A stretch of DNA of 64,000 nucleotides from positions 152,033 to 216,032 of the forward strand of contig NZ_PJJJ01000032.1 in NCBI RefSeq assembly GCF_002929495.1, written 5' to 3'. Made by a program: the position numbers and the translations under genes. Of this stretch, positions 51,138 to 59,828 are shown in pieces. This stretch comes from Cryobacterium sp. Y82 (GTDB taxonomy: Bacteria > Actinomycetota > Actinomycetes > Actinomycetales > Microbacteriaceae). The number at the start of each line of letters is the position of its first letter. Positions within the stretch are counted from its first letter, which is position 1. A model generated the notes under the pieces. That model saw only the letters and a list, made by a program, of their open reading frames with translations, searched no databases and was not told where the DNA came from.

Positions 51138-52584
51138 GAGTCAACTTGCCCGCATCGGCGGTCGGGCCGGACGCGGTGTACTCGGCCTCGTCGGCATCGC
51201 CGTCGTCGTCGCGACGCTCGGAGCGGCCACCCTCGTGACCCTGCCGACCATCGAACGCGAGCCGCAATCGAGCGAGATCGCGCCGCTGCCGAGCGAGCAG
51301 CACCGGGTCTGTCCTGGGCCGCTGCTGACCCTCGCCGAAGACTCGACGCAGGCGCAGTCCGCGTCGAGTGTGGGGGCGGCATCCGCTGTGTATGGCGCTA
51401 ATGACGCGGTGTCGCTGGAACAGATTCGGCCGCAGGTCACCGAGATCAGCGCGGTCGACGATGTGAACAGTCGACAGCCGCCGTTGCTGCTGACCGTCCC
51501 CGTGCAGAGTGGCGCCACCGTGCCACCGCTGGTGGCCGGCAGCCAGTCGCAGGTTGTCGCCACCGACACCATTGGCGGACTCGCCGTCGCTGCCTGCGCC
51601 GAAGCGGTCAGCGACAGCTGGATCGTCGGGGGGTCGACCGATATCGGACGCACCAGCCTTCTGCTGCTGAGCAATCCCACTACCGTGCTGGCGACCGTTG
51701 ACGTAACGGTCTTCGGTGAGAGCGGACTCATCGACGCACCCGGATCGACCGGCATTCTGGTGCAGCCGGGTGAGCAGCGGGTCATCTCACTGGCCGGCCT
51801 CGCGCCGAACGTGAAATCGCCGGTGCTTCAGGTGTCATCGCGCGGTGGACAGGTGGCTGCGTCACTGGAGGAGAGCAGCATTCGGGGCATTGAACCGGGC
51901 GGAGTCGAGGTCATCGGCACCACCGCGACGCCCGCCTTCAATCAAACCATTGCGGGGGTGCGCGTGATGGCGGACGTCAGCGCCGAGACAGTCACGACGG
52001 GCGAGGGTTTCAACGCCGACACCCCGTCGATTCGGGTATTCGTGCCGGGCTCCAGCGCGGCGACGGTGCAGATCGGCGTGACGGGTGCCGACGGAACCAC
52101 AGAGGGAACATCGACCCAGGTGGACGTCGAACCCGGTATTGCCACCGAGATTCCGCTCGCGCCGCTGGCCGTGGGTAGTTTCTCGGTGCACCTGCGCTCT
52201 GACGAGCCGATCGTCGCGGCCGCGCGCACCGTCACCGACAGTGCCGGCGGTAAGGACTTCGGCTGGTTCTCTGCCTCGGCACCGCTGGTCGGTTCCTTCG
52301 CCATAGCCGTGGCCGGCGGCCCGTCACCGACACTGCACCTGGTCAACGGCGGGGCAGCGGATACCGCACTCACCCTCACGCCCGCTGAGGGTGCCCCGGT
52401 CGACCTCCAGATCGATGCCGGAGCGAGCGCCACGGTGCCGGTGTCTGGCGGAGTGACCTACGTCGTGAGCGGCGGTTCGGAACTCTGGGCGCTCGTGGAC
52501 TACTCCGGTGACGGGGTGCTGTCGTCTTTCGCCCTGAACCCGCCCGGGCCGCTGGCCTCATCGATCCGCGTCTACACGCGCTAG
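51127..52584 (+). CDS. DUF5719-family membrane-anchored exported protein
   Basis: 485 residues from the ATG at 51127, which has GGAGG seven bases before; the open frame begins at 51094 without such a site. One N-terminal membrane segment (GVLGLVGIAVVVATLGAATLVTL) is followed by an exported, beta-rich, Ala/Gly/Val-rich domain (PSEQHRVCPGPLL early, SWIVGGSTDIGRTSLLLLSNP, VRVMADVSAETVTTGEGFN). It fits the DUF5719 proteins encoded after the large GT2. Function unknown; overlap with the GT2 gene suggests a complex. Confidence 0.85.
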   Translation: MPDKSQLARIGGRAGRGVLGLVGIAVVVATLGAATLVTLPTIEREPQSSEIAPLPSEQHRVCPGPLLTLAEDSTQAQSASSVGAASAVYGANDAVSLEQIRPQVTEISAVDDVNSRQPPLLLTVPVQSGATVPPLVAGSQSQVVATDTIGGLAVAACAEAVSDSWIVGGSTDIGRTSLLLLSNPTTVLATVDVTVFGESGLIDAPGSTGILVQPGEQRVISLAGLAPNVKSPVLQVSSRGGQVAASLEESSIRGIEPGGVEVIGTTATPAFNQTIAGVRVMADVSAETVTTGEGFNADTPSIRVFVPGSSAATVQIGVTGADGTTEGTSTQVDVEPGIATEIPLAPLAVGSFSVHLRSDEPIVAAARTVTDSAGGKDFGWFSASAPLVGSFAIAVAGGPSPTLHLVNGGAADTALTLTPAEGAPVDLQIDAGASATVPVSGGVTYVVSGGSELWALVDYSGDGVLSSFALNPPGPLASSIRVYTR

Positions 52585-52599
52585 TTCCCTGTTCTCTTT

Positions 52600-52621
52600 G
52601 GACGGGGCCCGGGCCCCGTCC
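52600..52621 (+). terminator. 22-bp GC-only palindrome after the DUF5719 gene
   Basis: GGACGGGGCCC followed directly by GGGCCCCGTCC, perfect dyad without loop, 16 bases past the stop. The first 19 bases occur again at 59215-59233 after the methyltransferase gene. A terminator role is likely; no T-run. Confidence 0.7.
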
Positions 52622-52720
52622 CCGTGAGGGGGCTACGGGGCGGGAGCATCCGTCTGGCGACGGGCTGCAGGTTTCGATGGCACACTGAACACTCGACTTG
52701 TAACCCGCTGGGAGCCGCTT

Positions 52721-53668
52721 GTGACGCTTGACCCGACTGCCTCGATTGTTGATTCATTGGTCGATCCTTTGGCCGACCCGACCGCGCGGGCGGAGATCGC
52801 CGTGATCGGCGGCTCCGGACTCTACGAACTCATCGACCCATCCGGCGCCGTGACGCACCAAGTGCAGACGCCGTACGGAACCGCTCCGGTCACAATCGGC
52901 CTGCGCGCCGGTCGCCGCGTCGCGTTCCTGCCGCGGCACGGCAGTGGCCACAGCGTCGCCCCGCACCTGATCAATTACCGCGCCAATATCTGGGCTCTCG
53001 CCTCGATTGGCGTGCGTGCGATCATCTCCTCGTCGGCCGTCGGCGGTGTCACGCCGGAGTATGCGCCGGGGCTGCTCGTGGTCACCGACCAGTTCATCGA
53101 CCGCACGAGTGGCCGCCCCGACACCTTCTACGACCGGGAATCGGTGCAGCATCTCTCCGCCGCCGACCCGTTCGACCCGGCGCTGCGCGGCTATGCCGTG
53201 CGCGCGCTCAAAGACCTCGGCGAGAACTTCGCGCCCACCGGAACCGTTGTCGTCATTCAGGGCCCGCGGTTCTCGACCCGGGCCGAGTCGGTCTGGTTTC
53301 GGTCGATCGGCGCGCACATCGTCAACATGACCGCCTACCCCGAGATTGTTTTGGCCGGCGAACTCAACATGGGCACGGTCAACCTGTCGTTCGTAACCGA
53401 CGCCGATGCCGGGCTGGCGTCGGTAGCCGCCGCTGGGGCCGGTGATTCGGGCAGTCCCAAGCCGTCCGTCGTCACAACCGCCACCGAGACGGATGCCGTT
53501 ACCGCGTCGGCCGTGTTCCGTCGCCTCCACGACGCCCAGCCACGCATCCTGGCCGCGATCGACGGGATCCTGCGTGCCCTGCCGACGGACTTCGTCCCGC
53601 GTGAGCTCATCGAACCAGCCCAGGTCGACGCCGTGCTGGCACGCGCCGTGGCATCGGAGATCGCATGA
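52721..53668 (+). CDS. mtnP: S-methyl-5'-thioadenosine phosphorylase
   Basis: A 315-residue MTAP/PNP-family enzyme: IAVIGGSGLYEL (phosphate loop), FLPRHGSGHSVAPHLINYRANIWAL, SSSAVGGVTPEYAPG, VVIQGPRFSTRAES, and NMTAYPEIVLAGELNM for the purine/ribose site. It splits MTA to adenine and methylthioribose-1-phosphate. A ~35-residue insert (SVAAAGAGDSGSPKPS) is a lineage trait. GTG start with GGGAG nine bases before. It overlaps the epimerase gene by ATGA. The same phosphorylase-epimerase pairing is found in mycobacteria (Rv0535-Rv0536, from memory). Confidence 0.9.
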   Translation: MTLDPTASIVDSLVDPLADPTARAEIAVIGGSGLYELIDPSGAVTHQVQTPYGTAPVTIGLRAGRRVAFLPRHGSGHSVAPHLINYRANIWALASIGVRAIISSSAVGGVTPEYAPGLLVVTDQFIDRTSGRPDTFYDRESVQHLSAADPFDPALRGYAVRALKDLGENFAPTGTVVVIQGPRFSTRAESVWFRSIGAHIVNMTAYPEIVLAGELNMGTVNLSFVTDADAGLASVAAAGAGDSGSPKPSVVTTATETDAVTASAVFRRLHDAQPRILAAIDGILRALPTDFVPRELIEPAQVDAVLARAVASEIA

Positions 53669-54852
53669 CCGTCGTGCTCATCACCGGGGGCGCGGGCTTC
53701 ATCGGGTCCGCGATCGTCGATGCCGCCCTCGCCCACGGCTACACCGTGCGAGTGCTTGACTCCCTGCGCGCCGACGTGCACGGTTTCGTGCCGGACCTTC
53801 CCACCGTTTCGGGCCCGCAACGCGGGCCCGGGAACGCGAGCTGGGCGGGACTCGACCCGCGCGTCGAGTTCGTACACGGCGACGTCACCGAGCCGGCCAC
53901 GGTGTCCCGAGCACTCGACGGCATCGACGCAGTGTGCCATCAAGCCGCCAAGGTGGGCCTCGGCGTCGACTTCGCCGACGCTCCCGACTACGTGCACAGC
54001 AATGAGGTGGGAACCGCGGTGTTGTTGGCCGCCATGGCCGAGCGGGGCATCCAGCGCCTGGTTTTGGCCTCATCCATGGTGGTCTACGGCGAGGGCAGCT
54101 ACCGCGGTGCGAACGGATTCACCCGGCCCGGCCCGCGCCTCGCGAGCGACCTCGACGCCGGACGCTTTGACCCCCTCGATCCGGAGACGGGGCAGGCGCT
54201 TGAGCCCGTTTTGGTGAGTGAAACTGATCCGCTCGACCCGCGCAACGTCTACGCGAGTAGCAAACTCGGTCAGGAATACCTCGCCACGGCGTGGGCCCGC
54301 TCGACCGGCGGTCGCGTCGCCGCCCTGCGTTATCACAATGTCTATGGTCCTGGCATGCCGCAAAACACGCCCTATGCGGGAGTTGCCTCGCTGTTTCGTT
54401 CGGCAATCGAACGCGGTGAGGCCCCGCGGGTCTACGAAGACGGGCGTCAGCGCCGCGACTTCGTGCACGTACGCGATGTGGCCTTGGCCAACATCGCGGC
54501 ACTGGACTTCACCGCGTTCGACTGGACCTCGCGATCGACCACGACCCAAACGGATGCCGCCGATCCCGTAGCTTTCCTGCAGGCCGCGCATTCCGATTCG
54601 GGAATATTTCGCCCGTTCAATGTCGGCAGCGGAATCGTGCACACCATCGGCGATATGGCGAGCGCCCTCGCCGCGGCGTCCGGCGGCCTGGCTCCGATCG
54701 TGACCGGGCAATATCGACTCGGCGACGTGCGGCACATCACCGCATCCTCAGAGCGCTTGCACCGTGAACTCGGCTGGTCCGCTGAGGTCTCGTTCGAAGA
54801 CGGCATGCGCGAGTTCGCGACGGCGCCCCTGCGTGCCGCCGTGCGGCCCTGA
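53665..54852 (+). CDS. NAD-dependent epimerase/dehydratase (GalE3-like SDR)
   Basis: A 395-residue extended SDR. VVLITGGAGFIGSAIVDAAL (NAD site), GDVTEPATVSRAL, VCHQAAKVGLGVD, LASSMVVYGEGSYRG, a Y-x3-K pair in NVYASSKLGQEYLA, ALRYHNVYGPGMPQNTPYAG and RRDFVHVRDVALANI. It acts on a nucleotide sugar, probably a UDP- or dTDP-hexose; the exact reaction is not deducible. It overlaps mtnP by 4 bp. It converges with the kinase gene at 54883, with 30 bp between stops. Confidence 0.87.
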   Translation: MTVVLITGGAGFIGSAIVDAALAHGYTVRVLDSLRADVHGFVPDLPTVSGPQRGPGNASWAGLDPRVEFVHGDVTEPATVSRALDGIDAVCHQAAKVGLGVDFADAPDYVHSNEVGTAVLLAAMAERGIQRLVLASSMVVYGEGSYRGANGFTRPGPRLASDLDAGRFDPLDPETGQALEPVLVSETDPLDPRNVYASSKLGQEYLATAWARSTGGRVAALRYHNVYGPGMPQNTPYAGVASLFRSAIERGEAPRVYEDGRQRRDFVHVRDVALANIAALDFTAFDWTSRSTTTQTDAADPVAFLQAAHSDSGIFRPFNVGSGIVHTIGDMASALAAASGGLAPIVTGQYRLGDVRHITASSERLHRELGWSAEVSFEDGMREFATAPLRAAVRP

Positions 54853-54882
54853 GCAATAGCCGGCCCCGTAGTCGATCGGCTA

Positions 54883-56034
54883 TCACCCCAGCGGATGCTG
54901 CGGCAACAGCAGCTCAAACCGGCATCCGTTCTCAACATTGGTCACGGTCGCCTGCCCAGCATGAGCCCGCACGATTCCCTCGACGATCGCAAGGCCCAAC
55001 CCGCCGCCGCCGCTCTGACCAGCACCGGTTCCCCAAGCGGACGTGGTGCGCGGCTCGCTCGCTCGCCAGCCCGCCTCGAACACCCGGCCAAGGTCCCGCT
55101 CTGGAATTCCTCCGGCCGCATCGACGACGGAGATCACCGCCCGCCCGTCGACGTGCGGGGTGACCGAGACAACGATGGCGCTCCCTGCCGGGGAATGCTG
55201 AATGGCGTTCATGACCAGGTTCCCGACCGCGCGGGCGAGTTCGCGGGCATCCGCCTGCAGGGTGAGACCGCGTTCGCCCTCGAATCGCAGATCAAGGGAT
55301 TTGGCGAGGGCGACCGGTGCGAGATCGGCGATTGTGTCGCTGATGAGGTCATACAGGGCGACTCGTTCGAGGTTGAGTTGGAGGGCGCCGGCGTGGATCT
55401 TGGACAGCTCGAACAGGTCATCGACCATGCCGCTGAGGCGGTCCACCTGCCCGCGAATCTGCCCGTAATAGCGCTCGGGATCGGGCGCCATGCCGTCTTC
55501 GAGGGCCTCGGCCATGGCGCGAATACCGGCGAGGGGTGTGCGAAGGTCGTGCGAGATCCAAGCGACGATTTCGCGGCGTGACGTTTCAATGCGCTCCTCC
55601 CGCTTGCGGGATTCAGCCAGCCGATCGGCCGTCGCGGCCAGTTCCCCGGCGAGCGAGGCGAACTCCGTACTCGTATGCCGATCCGGGGATATAACGGATT
55701 CGCCGCGACCGATGCTTGCCGCCGCGGCCCGAAAGTACCGGTTGTCGCGCGCAAGCGAGCGCCCCAGCACCGAGGCCATCACGAGCGACACGATCCCGGC
55801 GACGACGGCCACCGAGTAGAACACGTTTAGGTCGTGCGCCGATAGATACATCAGGGACGCCACCGCGAACGTTCCGCTGACCACCGACGCAATGGTCGCG
55901 AACGCGACGACGACCACCTGCATCACGAGCGACCACCGCGACAGCAGGCGCAGGGTCAGCAGTGCGAGCGCGCCCACGACGAGCGCGCAGGCGAGCGCGA
56001 TGCCGGCGACGGTCGCAAACACCTCAGCGCTCAT
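54883..56034 (-). CDS. Sensor histidine kinase
   Basis: A 383-residue membrane kinase. Residues ~1-95 hold three to four hydrophobic segments with almost no outer loop, so it probably senses a membrane or internal cue. Then a short linker and the dimerisation box IVAWISHDLRTPLAG with His162. The ATPase domain has NLVMNAIQHS (N box), VVDAAGGIPERDLGRVFE (G1) and GGGLGLAIVEGIVRAH (G2). It overlaps the regulator gene by 4 bp (ATGA), forming a two-component pair. Confidence 0.94.
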   Translation of the reverse strand: MSAEVFATVAGIALACALVVGALALLTLRLLSRWSLVMQVVVVAFATIASVVSGTFAVASLMYLSAHDLNVFYSVAVVAGIVSLVMASVLGRSLARDNRYFRAAAASIGRGESVISPDRHTSTEFASLAGELAATADRLAESRKREERIETSRREIVAWISHDLRTPLAGIRAMAEALEDGMAPDPERYYGQIRGQVDRLSGMVDDLFELSKIHAGALQLNLERVALYDLISDTIADLAPVALAKSLDLRFEGERGLTLQADARELARAVGNLVMNAIQHSPAGSAIVVSVTPHVDGRAVISVVDAAGGIPERDLGRVFEAGWRASEPRTTSAWGTGAGQSGGGGLGLAIVEGIVRAHAGQATVTNVENGCRFELLLPQHPLG

Positions 56035-56801
56035 CGCAACGCTTCGTCAACGGTGCCTTCGCTGGCGCCGAGCGGCACCGGATCGAACCGATATCCGACC
56101 CCCCACACCGTATTGATGAGAAGCGGATGCGCCGGGTCGGTTTCGATCTTCTCCCGCAGCCGCCGCACGTGCACGGTTACCGTGGACAGGTCGCCGAATT
56201 CCCAGCCCCAGACCGTGCGGAGCAACTCCTCGCGGGTCAGCACCTTCGACGGCCGCCAGATCAGATAGGCGAGCAGGTCGAACTCGCGGGCGGTGAGCAC
56301 GAGCGGCTGGCCGCGCAGCCGAATCTCATGCGCGGCCAGGTTAAGCGAGAATTCGCCGGCATCGAGGATCCCCTCCGGAATGGACTCGGTGCCGCTTCGC
56401 CGCAATACTGACTGCACCCGCAGCACGAGCTCCCGAGGCGAGAACGGCTTCACCAGATAATCATCGGCGCCAGCTTCGAGGCCCTCGATGCGGTGTTCCT
56501 CTTCGCCGAGCGCGGTCAGCATGATCACCGGAAGCGCGCCCCAGCTCGAGCGGATACGCCGACATACCTCGATACCATCCAGCAGCGGGAGCATGCGGTC
56601 CAGCACCACCAGATCGGGTAGGGCGATTTCGGCCTGGCGCAGGCCGGCGAGCCCGTCGGTGGCCTCATCCACGACGAATCCGGCGGCGCGCAGGTACCGT
56701 CCGACCACCTCGGATACCGTCGGGTCGTCCTCGATGACGAGCACGCGACGGCCGACGAGGGCATCCGCTCTGGGCGGCGCAAAATATTGGGAGGGGGACA
56801 C
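56031..56801 (-). CDS. OmpR/PhoB-family response regulator
   Basis: A 256-residue regulator. Receiver: VLVIEDDPTVSEVV, phospho-acceptor D68 in LVVLDRMLPLLDG, T96 in IMLTALGEEEHR, K118 in DDYLVKPFSPREL. DNA-binding winged helix: EIRLRGQPLVLTAREFDLL, VLTREELLRTVWGW, VHVRRLREKIE and VWGVGYRF. GTG start at 56801; an internal start is possible because the first ~17 residues lie before the fold. It precedes and overlaps the kinase gene. Targets unknown; the divergent GT2 operon at 57034 is 232 bp away. Confidence 0.95.
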   Translation of the reverse strand: MSPSQYFAPPRADALVGRRVLVIEDDPTVSEVVGRYLRAAGFVVDEATDGLAGLRQAEIALPDLVVLDRMLPLLDGIEVCRRIRSSWGALPVIMLTALGEEEHRIEGLEAGADDYLVKPFSPRELVLRVQSVLRRSGTESIPEGILDAGEFSLNLAAHEIRLRGQPLVLTAREFDLLAYLIWRPSKVLTREELLRTVWGWEFGDLSTVTVHVRRLREKIETDPAHPLLINTVWGVGYRFDPVPLGASEGTVDEALR

Positions 56802-57033
56802 CCCCTCAGACTAGGCGTGCGGCCGCCGCGGCGCGTGGGGGCGCGCGCATCGGTGCAGTGGATGCATTTTTCCCGTGATGCGCCGGTGTAACCCCGGACC
56901 GCTGGGCCCGGGCGCCGAGGCCTGGCTGTCCGACTTCGACCGGAAACACCCTCGACACCGCTTCCCCAGTTTGTTCCGTGATTCGTAACCTCTTTCACGC
57001 CGCAGGCCCAGACACCCCGCCTAGGGTCGAATA

Positions 57034-57750
57034 ATGATCAACATTCGGGTAGACGTGGTGTTGCCCTGCCTAAACGAGGCGCAGGCACTGCCGTGGATTC
57101 TTGACCGCATGCCCGTGGGCTACCGCGCGATTGTCGTCGACAACGGCTCGACCGACGGATCCGCCGCACTCGCCCGTAGTCTCGGCGCCCGGGTTGTGCA
57201 CGAAAGTCGCCGCGGATTCGGGGCCGCCGCCCACGCCGGTCTCCTCGCCGCCACCGCCCCGATCGTGGCGTTCTGCGACGCTGACGCCTCGATGGACCCC
57301 CGCGACCTGCCGCTTGTGGTCGACCCGATCGGCGCTGACGAGGCTGATCTCGTGCTCGGACGCCGCCGCCCAACCACCCGCAACGCCTGGCCTCCGCACG
57401 CCCGTCTAGCAAATACCTATCTTTCCTGGCGACTGCGCCGAATAACCGGTGTGAACATTCATGACCTTGGCCCCATGCGAGCGGCGCGCCGCGAGCCCCT
57501 TCTTGCCCTCGACCTCATCGATCGCCGCAGCGGGTACCCGCTGGAGATGTTTCTCGGCGCTGCAGCGGCCAACTGGCGCATCCGTGAAGTCGATACCGGT
57601 TACGCACCGCGCGTCGGCCGCAGCAAAGTGACCGGAACCGTACGCGGCACCCTTACCGCCATCAAGGACATGTCCGCGCTGCTCCGCACCGACCGCAGAA
57701 CACCCGCCGCCGTCAACACCCTCAGCATCCGGAACGAGGCCCGCTCATGA
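57034..57750 (+). CDS. GT2 glycosyltransferase (polyprenyl-phosphate-sugar synthase-like)
   Basis: A 238-residue soluble GT2 of the DPM type: VDVVLPCLNEAQALPWIL, AIVVDNGSTDGS, ESRRGFGAAAHAGLLAA, VAFCDADASMDPRDL (D-x-D), LVLGRRRPT, IHDLGPMRAARREPLL. It lies first in a three-gene operon joined by ATGA overlaps with the DUF2064 and methyltransferase genes. The equivalent GT2-DUF2064 pair occurs near the phosphorylase and epimerase genes in mycobacteria (Rv0539-Rv0540, from memory). Donor and lipid unknown. Confidence 0.88.
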   Translation: MINIRVDVVLPCLNEAQALPWILDRMPVGYRAIVVDNGSTDGSAALARSLGARVVHESRRGFGAAAHAGLLAATAPIVAFCDADASMDPRDLPLVVDPIGADEADLVLGRRRPTTRNAWPPHARLANTYLSWRLRRITGVNIHDLGPMRAARREPLLALDLIDRRSGYPLEMFLGAAAANWRIREVDTGYAPRVGRSKVTGTVRGTLTAIKDMSALLRTDRRTPAAVNTLSIRNEARS

Positions 57751-58421
57751 CCGCTATCGTCGTCATTGCCAAGGAGTGCCTGCCCGGCAAGGTCAAGACC
57801 CGGTTGCACCCGCCGCTCTCGCTCGAGCAGGCTGCTGAACTCGCCGCCGCCAGCCTCGCTGACACTCTCGCCGTCGCATCACACCTGCCGGCCACGCGCC
57901 ACATTCTGGCGTTCGATGGCGTGACTGCGCCCGTGGAGGCATCAGCATGGGAGATTCTGCCGCAAACCGCTGGCGGCCTGGACGAACGCCTCGCTGCCAT
58001 CTTCGACACCCTCGCCGAGCCCACGCTGCTGCTGGGAATGGACACCCCGCAGGTCAGTATTGGGCTGCTCGCCCCCGTGTTCACGAGCTGGGGCGACGAA
58101 ACGGATGCCTGGTTCGGGCCAGCCGATGACGGCGGCTTCTGGGCGCTCGGCCTGAAAAACCCGAGTGGAGCGCTGCTCCGCGGCATCCCGATGAGCCGCT
58201 CCGACACCGGCGCCCACCAGCTGCAACGCCTCGACGAGGCCGGACTCAGTGTGCGCCTGTTGCCGGTGCTCACCGATATCGACACGATAACGGATGCCCA
58301 CACTGTCGCCTCGGTCGCACCCCACACGCGCTTCGCGCGCGCTTTCGCAGGGGTGCGGGCATCCGCTCGCCCGGAGAACTTCGATTTTTTCCCGGCACCC
58401 CTGAGCGGGGCACGCTCATGA
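57747..58421 (+). CDS. DUF2064 (nucleotidyl/glycosyltransferase-like) protein
   Basis: A 224-residue protein: IVVIAKECLPGKVKTRLHPPLSLEQAAELA (the K-x-G-x-x-K-T-R-L motif recalls NTP-binding loops of the CobY/MobA-like fold), LLLGMDTPQVSIGLL (D-T-P in the active site) and WFGPADDGGFWALGL. These are the DUF2064 hallmarks. The fold suggests a nucleotide-sugar or glycosyl transfer, but no activity is established. Coupled on both sides by 4-bp overlaps. Confidence 0.88.
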   Translation: MTAIVVIAKECLPGKVKTRLHPPLSLEQAAELAAASLADTLAVASHLPATRHILAFDGVTAPVEASAWEILPQTAGGLDERLAAIFDTLAEPTLLLGMDTPQVSIGLLAPVFTSWGDETDAWFGPADDGGFWALGLKNPSGALLRGIPMSRSDTGAHQLQRLDEAGLSVRLLPVLTDIDTITDAHTVASVAPHTRFARAFAGVRASARPENFDFFPAPLSGARS

Positions 58422-59179
58422 CAGTCGCGGCGCCGCGCCTGTGGGTAAAGCGGACGGACGGAGCGGTCGACGACATGGACCGCACGACCGCCGAACGCTT
58501 TCGCCGCCCGACCACGTTCGGAGCTGGCGGGTCCGAACCGTATGCCCAGGCGTTGCAGAGCGACAACAACGTTCTCTACCTCCACGGCAATCGGGCCGGT
58601 GCCGAATCGGATACGCCGATGCGCGTGTCGACAATGCATGCCGGGCGCTGGAGCGCCCGAGCCGATCCGATCGACCGTTCTCTGCTCGCTGGGGCCGCCG
58701 GACCGGTGCTCGACATCGGCTGCGGACCGGGTCGCATGATCCAGGCCGCCCTCGACGCGGGACTCGACGCCCTCGGAGTCGATGTTTCGCCGACCGCCGT
58801 GCGGATCGCCCTCGCGGCGGGGCTCGCCGTTCTCCAGCGCTCCGTCTTCGACGACATTCCGCTGGAGGGAACCTGGGCAACCCTGCTGCTCGTCGACGGC
58901 AACATCGGCATCGGTGGTGACCCGGACGCCCTGCTCGACCGATGCGCGACACTGCTCGCCGTCGACGGCGTGCTCGTCGTCGAGGTGCACCGCGACCCCG
59001 AGCACGACCTCGCCTATGAAGGAACCCTGCACGACGCCGCCGGACACGCGAGCGACGCGTTCCCGTGGGCCGAACTCGGCGTCAGCGCCCTGTCCCGGAG
59101 GGCCGAAAAGGTCGGACTCGTGCAGGTCGCCGAATGGACTCGCGGGGACCGCTCCTTCGCCCGCCTGGCCCGCGCCTAG
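58418..59179 (+). CDS. SAM-dependent methyltransferase, class I
   Basis: A 253-residue protein. Residues ~95-190 form the SAM-binding fold: GPVLDIGCGPGRMIQAALDAG (motif I), ALGVDVSPTAVRIA (motif II), TLLLVDGNIGIGGDPDALL and VLVVEVHRDPEHD. The first ~90 residues are an N-terminal region of its own. It is the last gene of the GT2-DUF2064 operon, so it may methylate the sugar or lipid product. The true start could also be a few codons further in. A strong hairpin follows. Confidence 0.86.
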   Translation: MTVAAPRLWVKRTDGAVDDMDRTTAERFRRPTTFGAGGSEPYAQALQSDNNVLYLHGNRAGAESDTPMRVSTMHAGRWSARADPIDRSLLAGAAGPVLDIGCGPGRMIQAALDAGLDALGVDVSPTAVRIALAAGLAVLQRSVFDDIPLEGTWATLLLVDGNIGIGGDPDALLDRCATLLAVDGVLVVEVHRDPEHDLAYEGTLHDAAGHASDAFPWAELGVSALSRRAEKVGLVQVAEWTRGDRSFARLARA

Positions 59180-59232
59180 CTGCCTGCCGACCTGCCTGCT
59201 CCACTCGCGCTGGCGGACGGGGCCCGGGCCCC

Positions 59233-59267
59233 GGCCCTGGGCCCGGTTTATAAACTGGGCCCAGGCC
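59233..59267 (+). terminator. Hairpin after the methyltransferase operon
   Basis: GGCCCTGGGCCCGGTTTA (59233-59250) faces TAAACTGGGCCCAGGCC (59251-59267), with one bulge and one mismatch, centred on TTTATAAA. It directly follows a GGACGGGGCCCGGGCCCCG copy (59215-59233). It lies between convergent genes and could serve both strands. Confidence 0.7.
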
Positions 59268-59309
59268 CACAGGGTGGGCCCGGAGCCGTGGGCCCGAAAG
59301 CCCGGCACC

Positions 59310-59828
59310 TCACCGCCCGGAGTCGTCCGGAAAGGTCGTGACCGGGCTCTGCCAGCGTAGGAACGCCCACACCGACAGCCCCACGGTGGTCAGGGCCAGC
59401 ACGAGCCAGAAGATCGCCAAGTTCAGCCCGTAGTTCAGCGGCAACACGGTCGCATTCGCGGGGGCGAAATTCTTCGCCACCATCGTGGGTACCGCGATCA
59501 GCGACACGATCGACCCAACGACAATTGCTCCTTGAACGATCGCAATGACCGTGCCGGTTACGCGCCGACCGACACGGCGAAGCGCAATCCCGAACGCAAA
59601 CACGATCGGCGCAAGAATCGCATCGTGCAGCACGATCGCCGCCACGATCCACAACGCCACTCCCGGAATCCGGGTCAGCCGCACCGAATCGAACAGCACG
59701 AACGCACCCCAGGCGAGCAGCAGCACACCGACACCCACCAGCGCCAGGCGGATGCTGCGCATCCGTCGGCTGGTCGACGGCGCGATTCCGGCCGGCGGGG
59801 GATTGAGCCCCGTGGTAATCGTCGTCAT
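59310..59828 (-). CDS. Small membrane protein linked to the molybdoenzyme
   Basis: 172 residues from the ATG at 59828, which overlaps the stop of the upstream gene (TGATG); a longer frame to 59855 is less likely. Four hydrophobic segments: LALVGVGVLLLAWGAFVLF, ALWIVAAIVLHDAILAPIVFAFG, VIAIVQGAIVVGSIVSLIAV and NLAIFWLVLALTTVGLSVWAFL. H-D in segment 2 is the only obvious polar pair. It could hold haem or quinone for the neighbouring oxidoreductase, but no family was recognised. Confidence 0.75.
   Translation of the reverse strand: MTTITTGLNPPPAGIAPSTSRRMRSIRLALVGVGVLLLAWGAFVLFDSVRLTRIPGVALWIVAAIVLHDAILAPIVFAFGIALRRVGRRVTGTVIAIVQGAIVVGSIVSLIAVPTMVAKNFAPANATVLPLNYGLNLAIFWLVLALTTVGLSVWAFLRWQSPVTTFPDDSGR

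Noticed and set aside
49317..51382. Long frames 49319-50527 (+), 49317-50000 (-) and 50132-51382 (-)
   Set aside because: Arg/Ala/Pro-rich shadows of the 1004-residue GT2/membrane protein.
53335..53997. 220-residue minus-strand frame
   Set aside because: Antisense across the mtnP/epimerase junction; no family resemblance.
57722..59308. 528-residue minus-strand frame
   Set aside because: Antisense to the DUF2064-methyltransferase operon; those genes have ATGA couplings and clear motifs.
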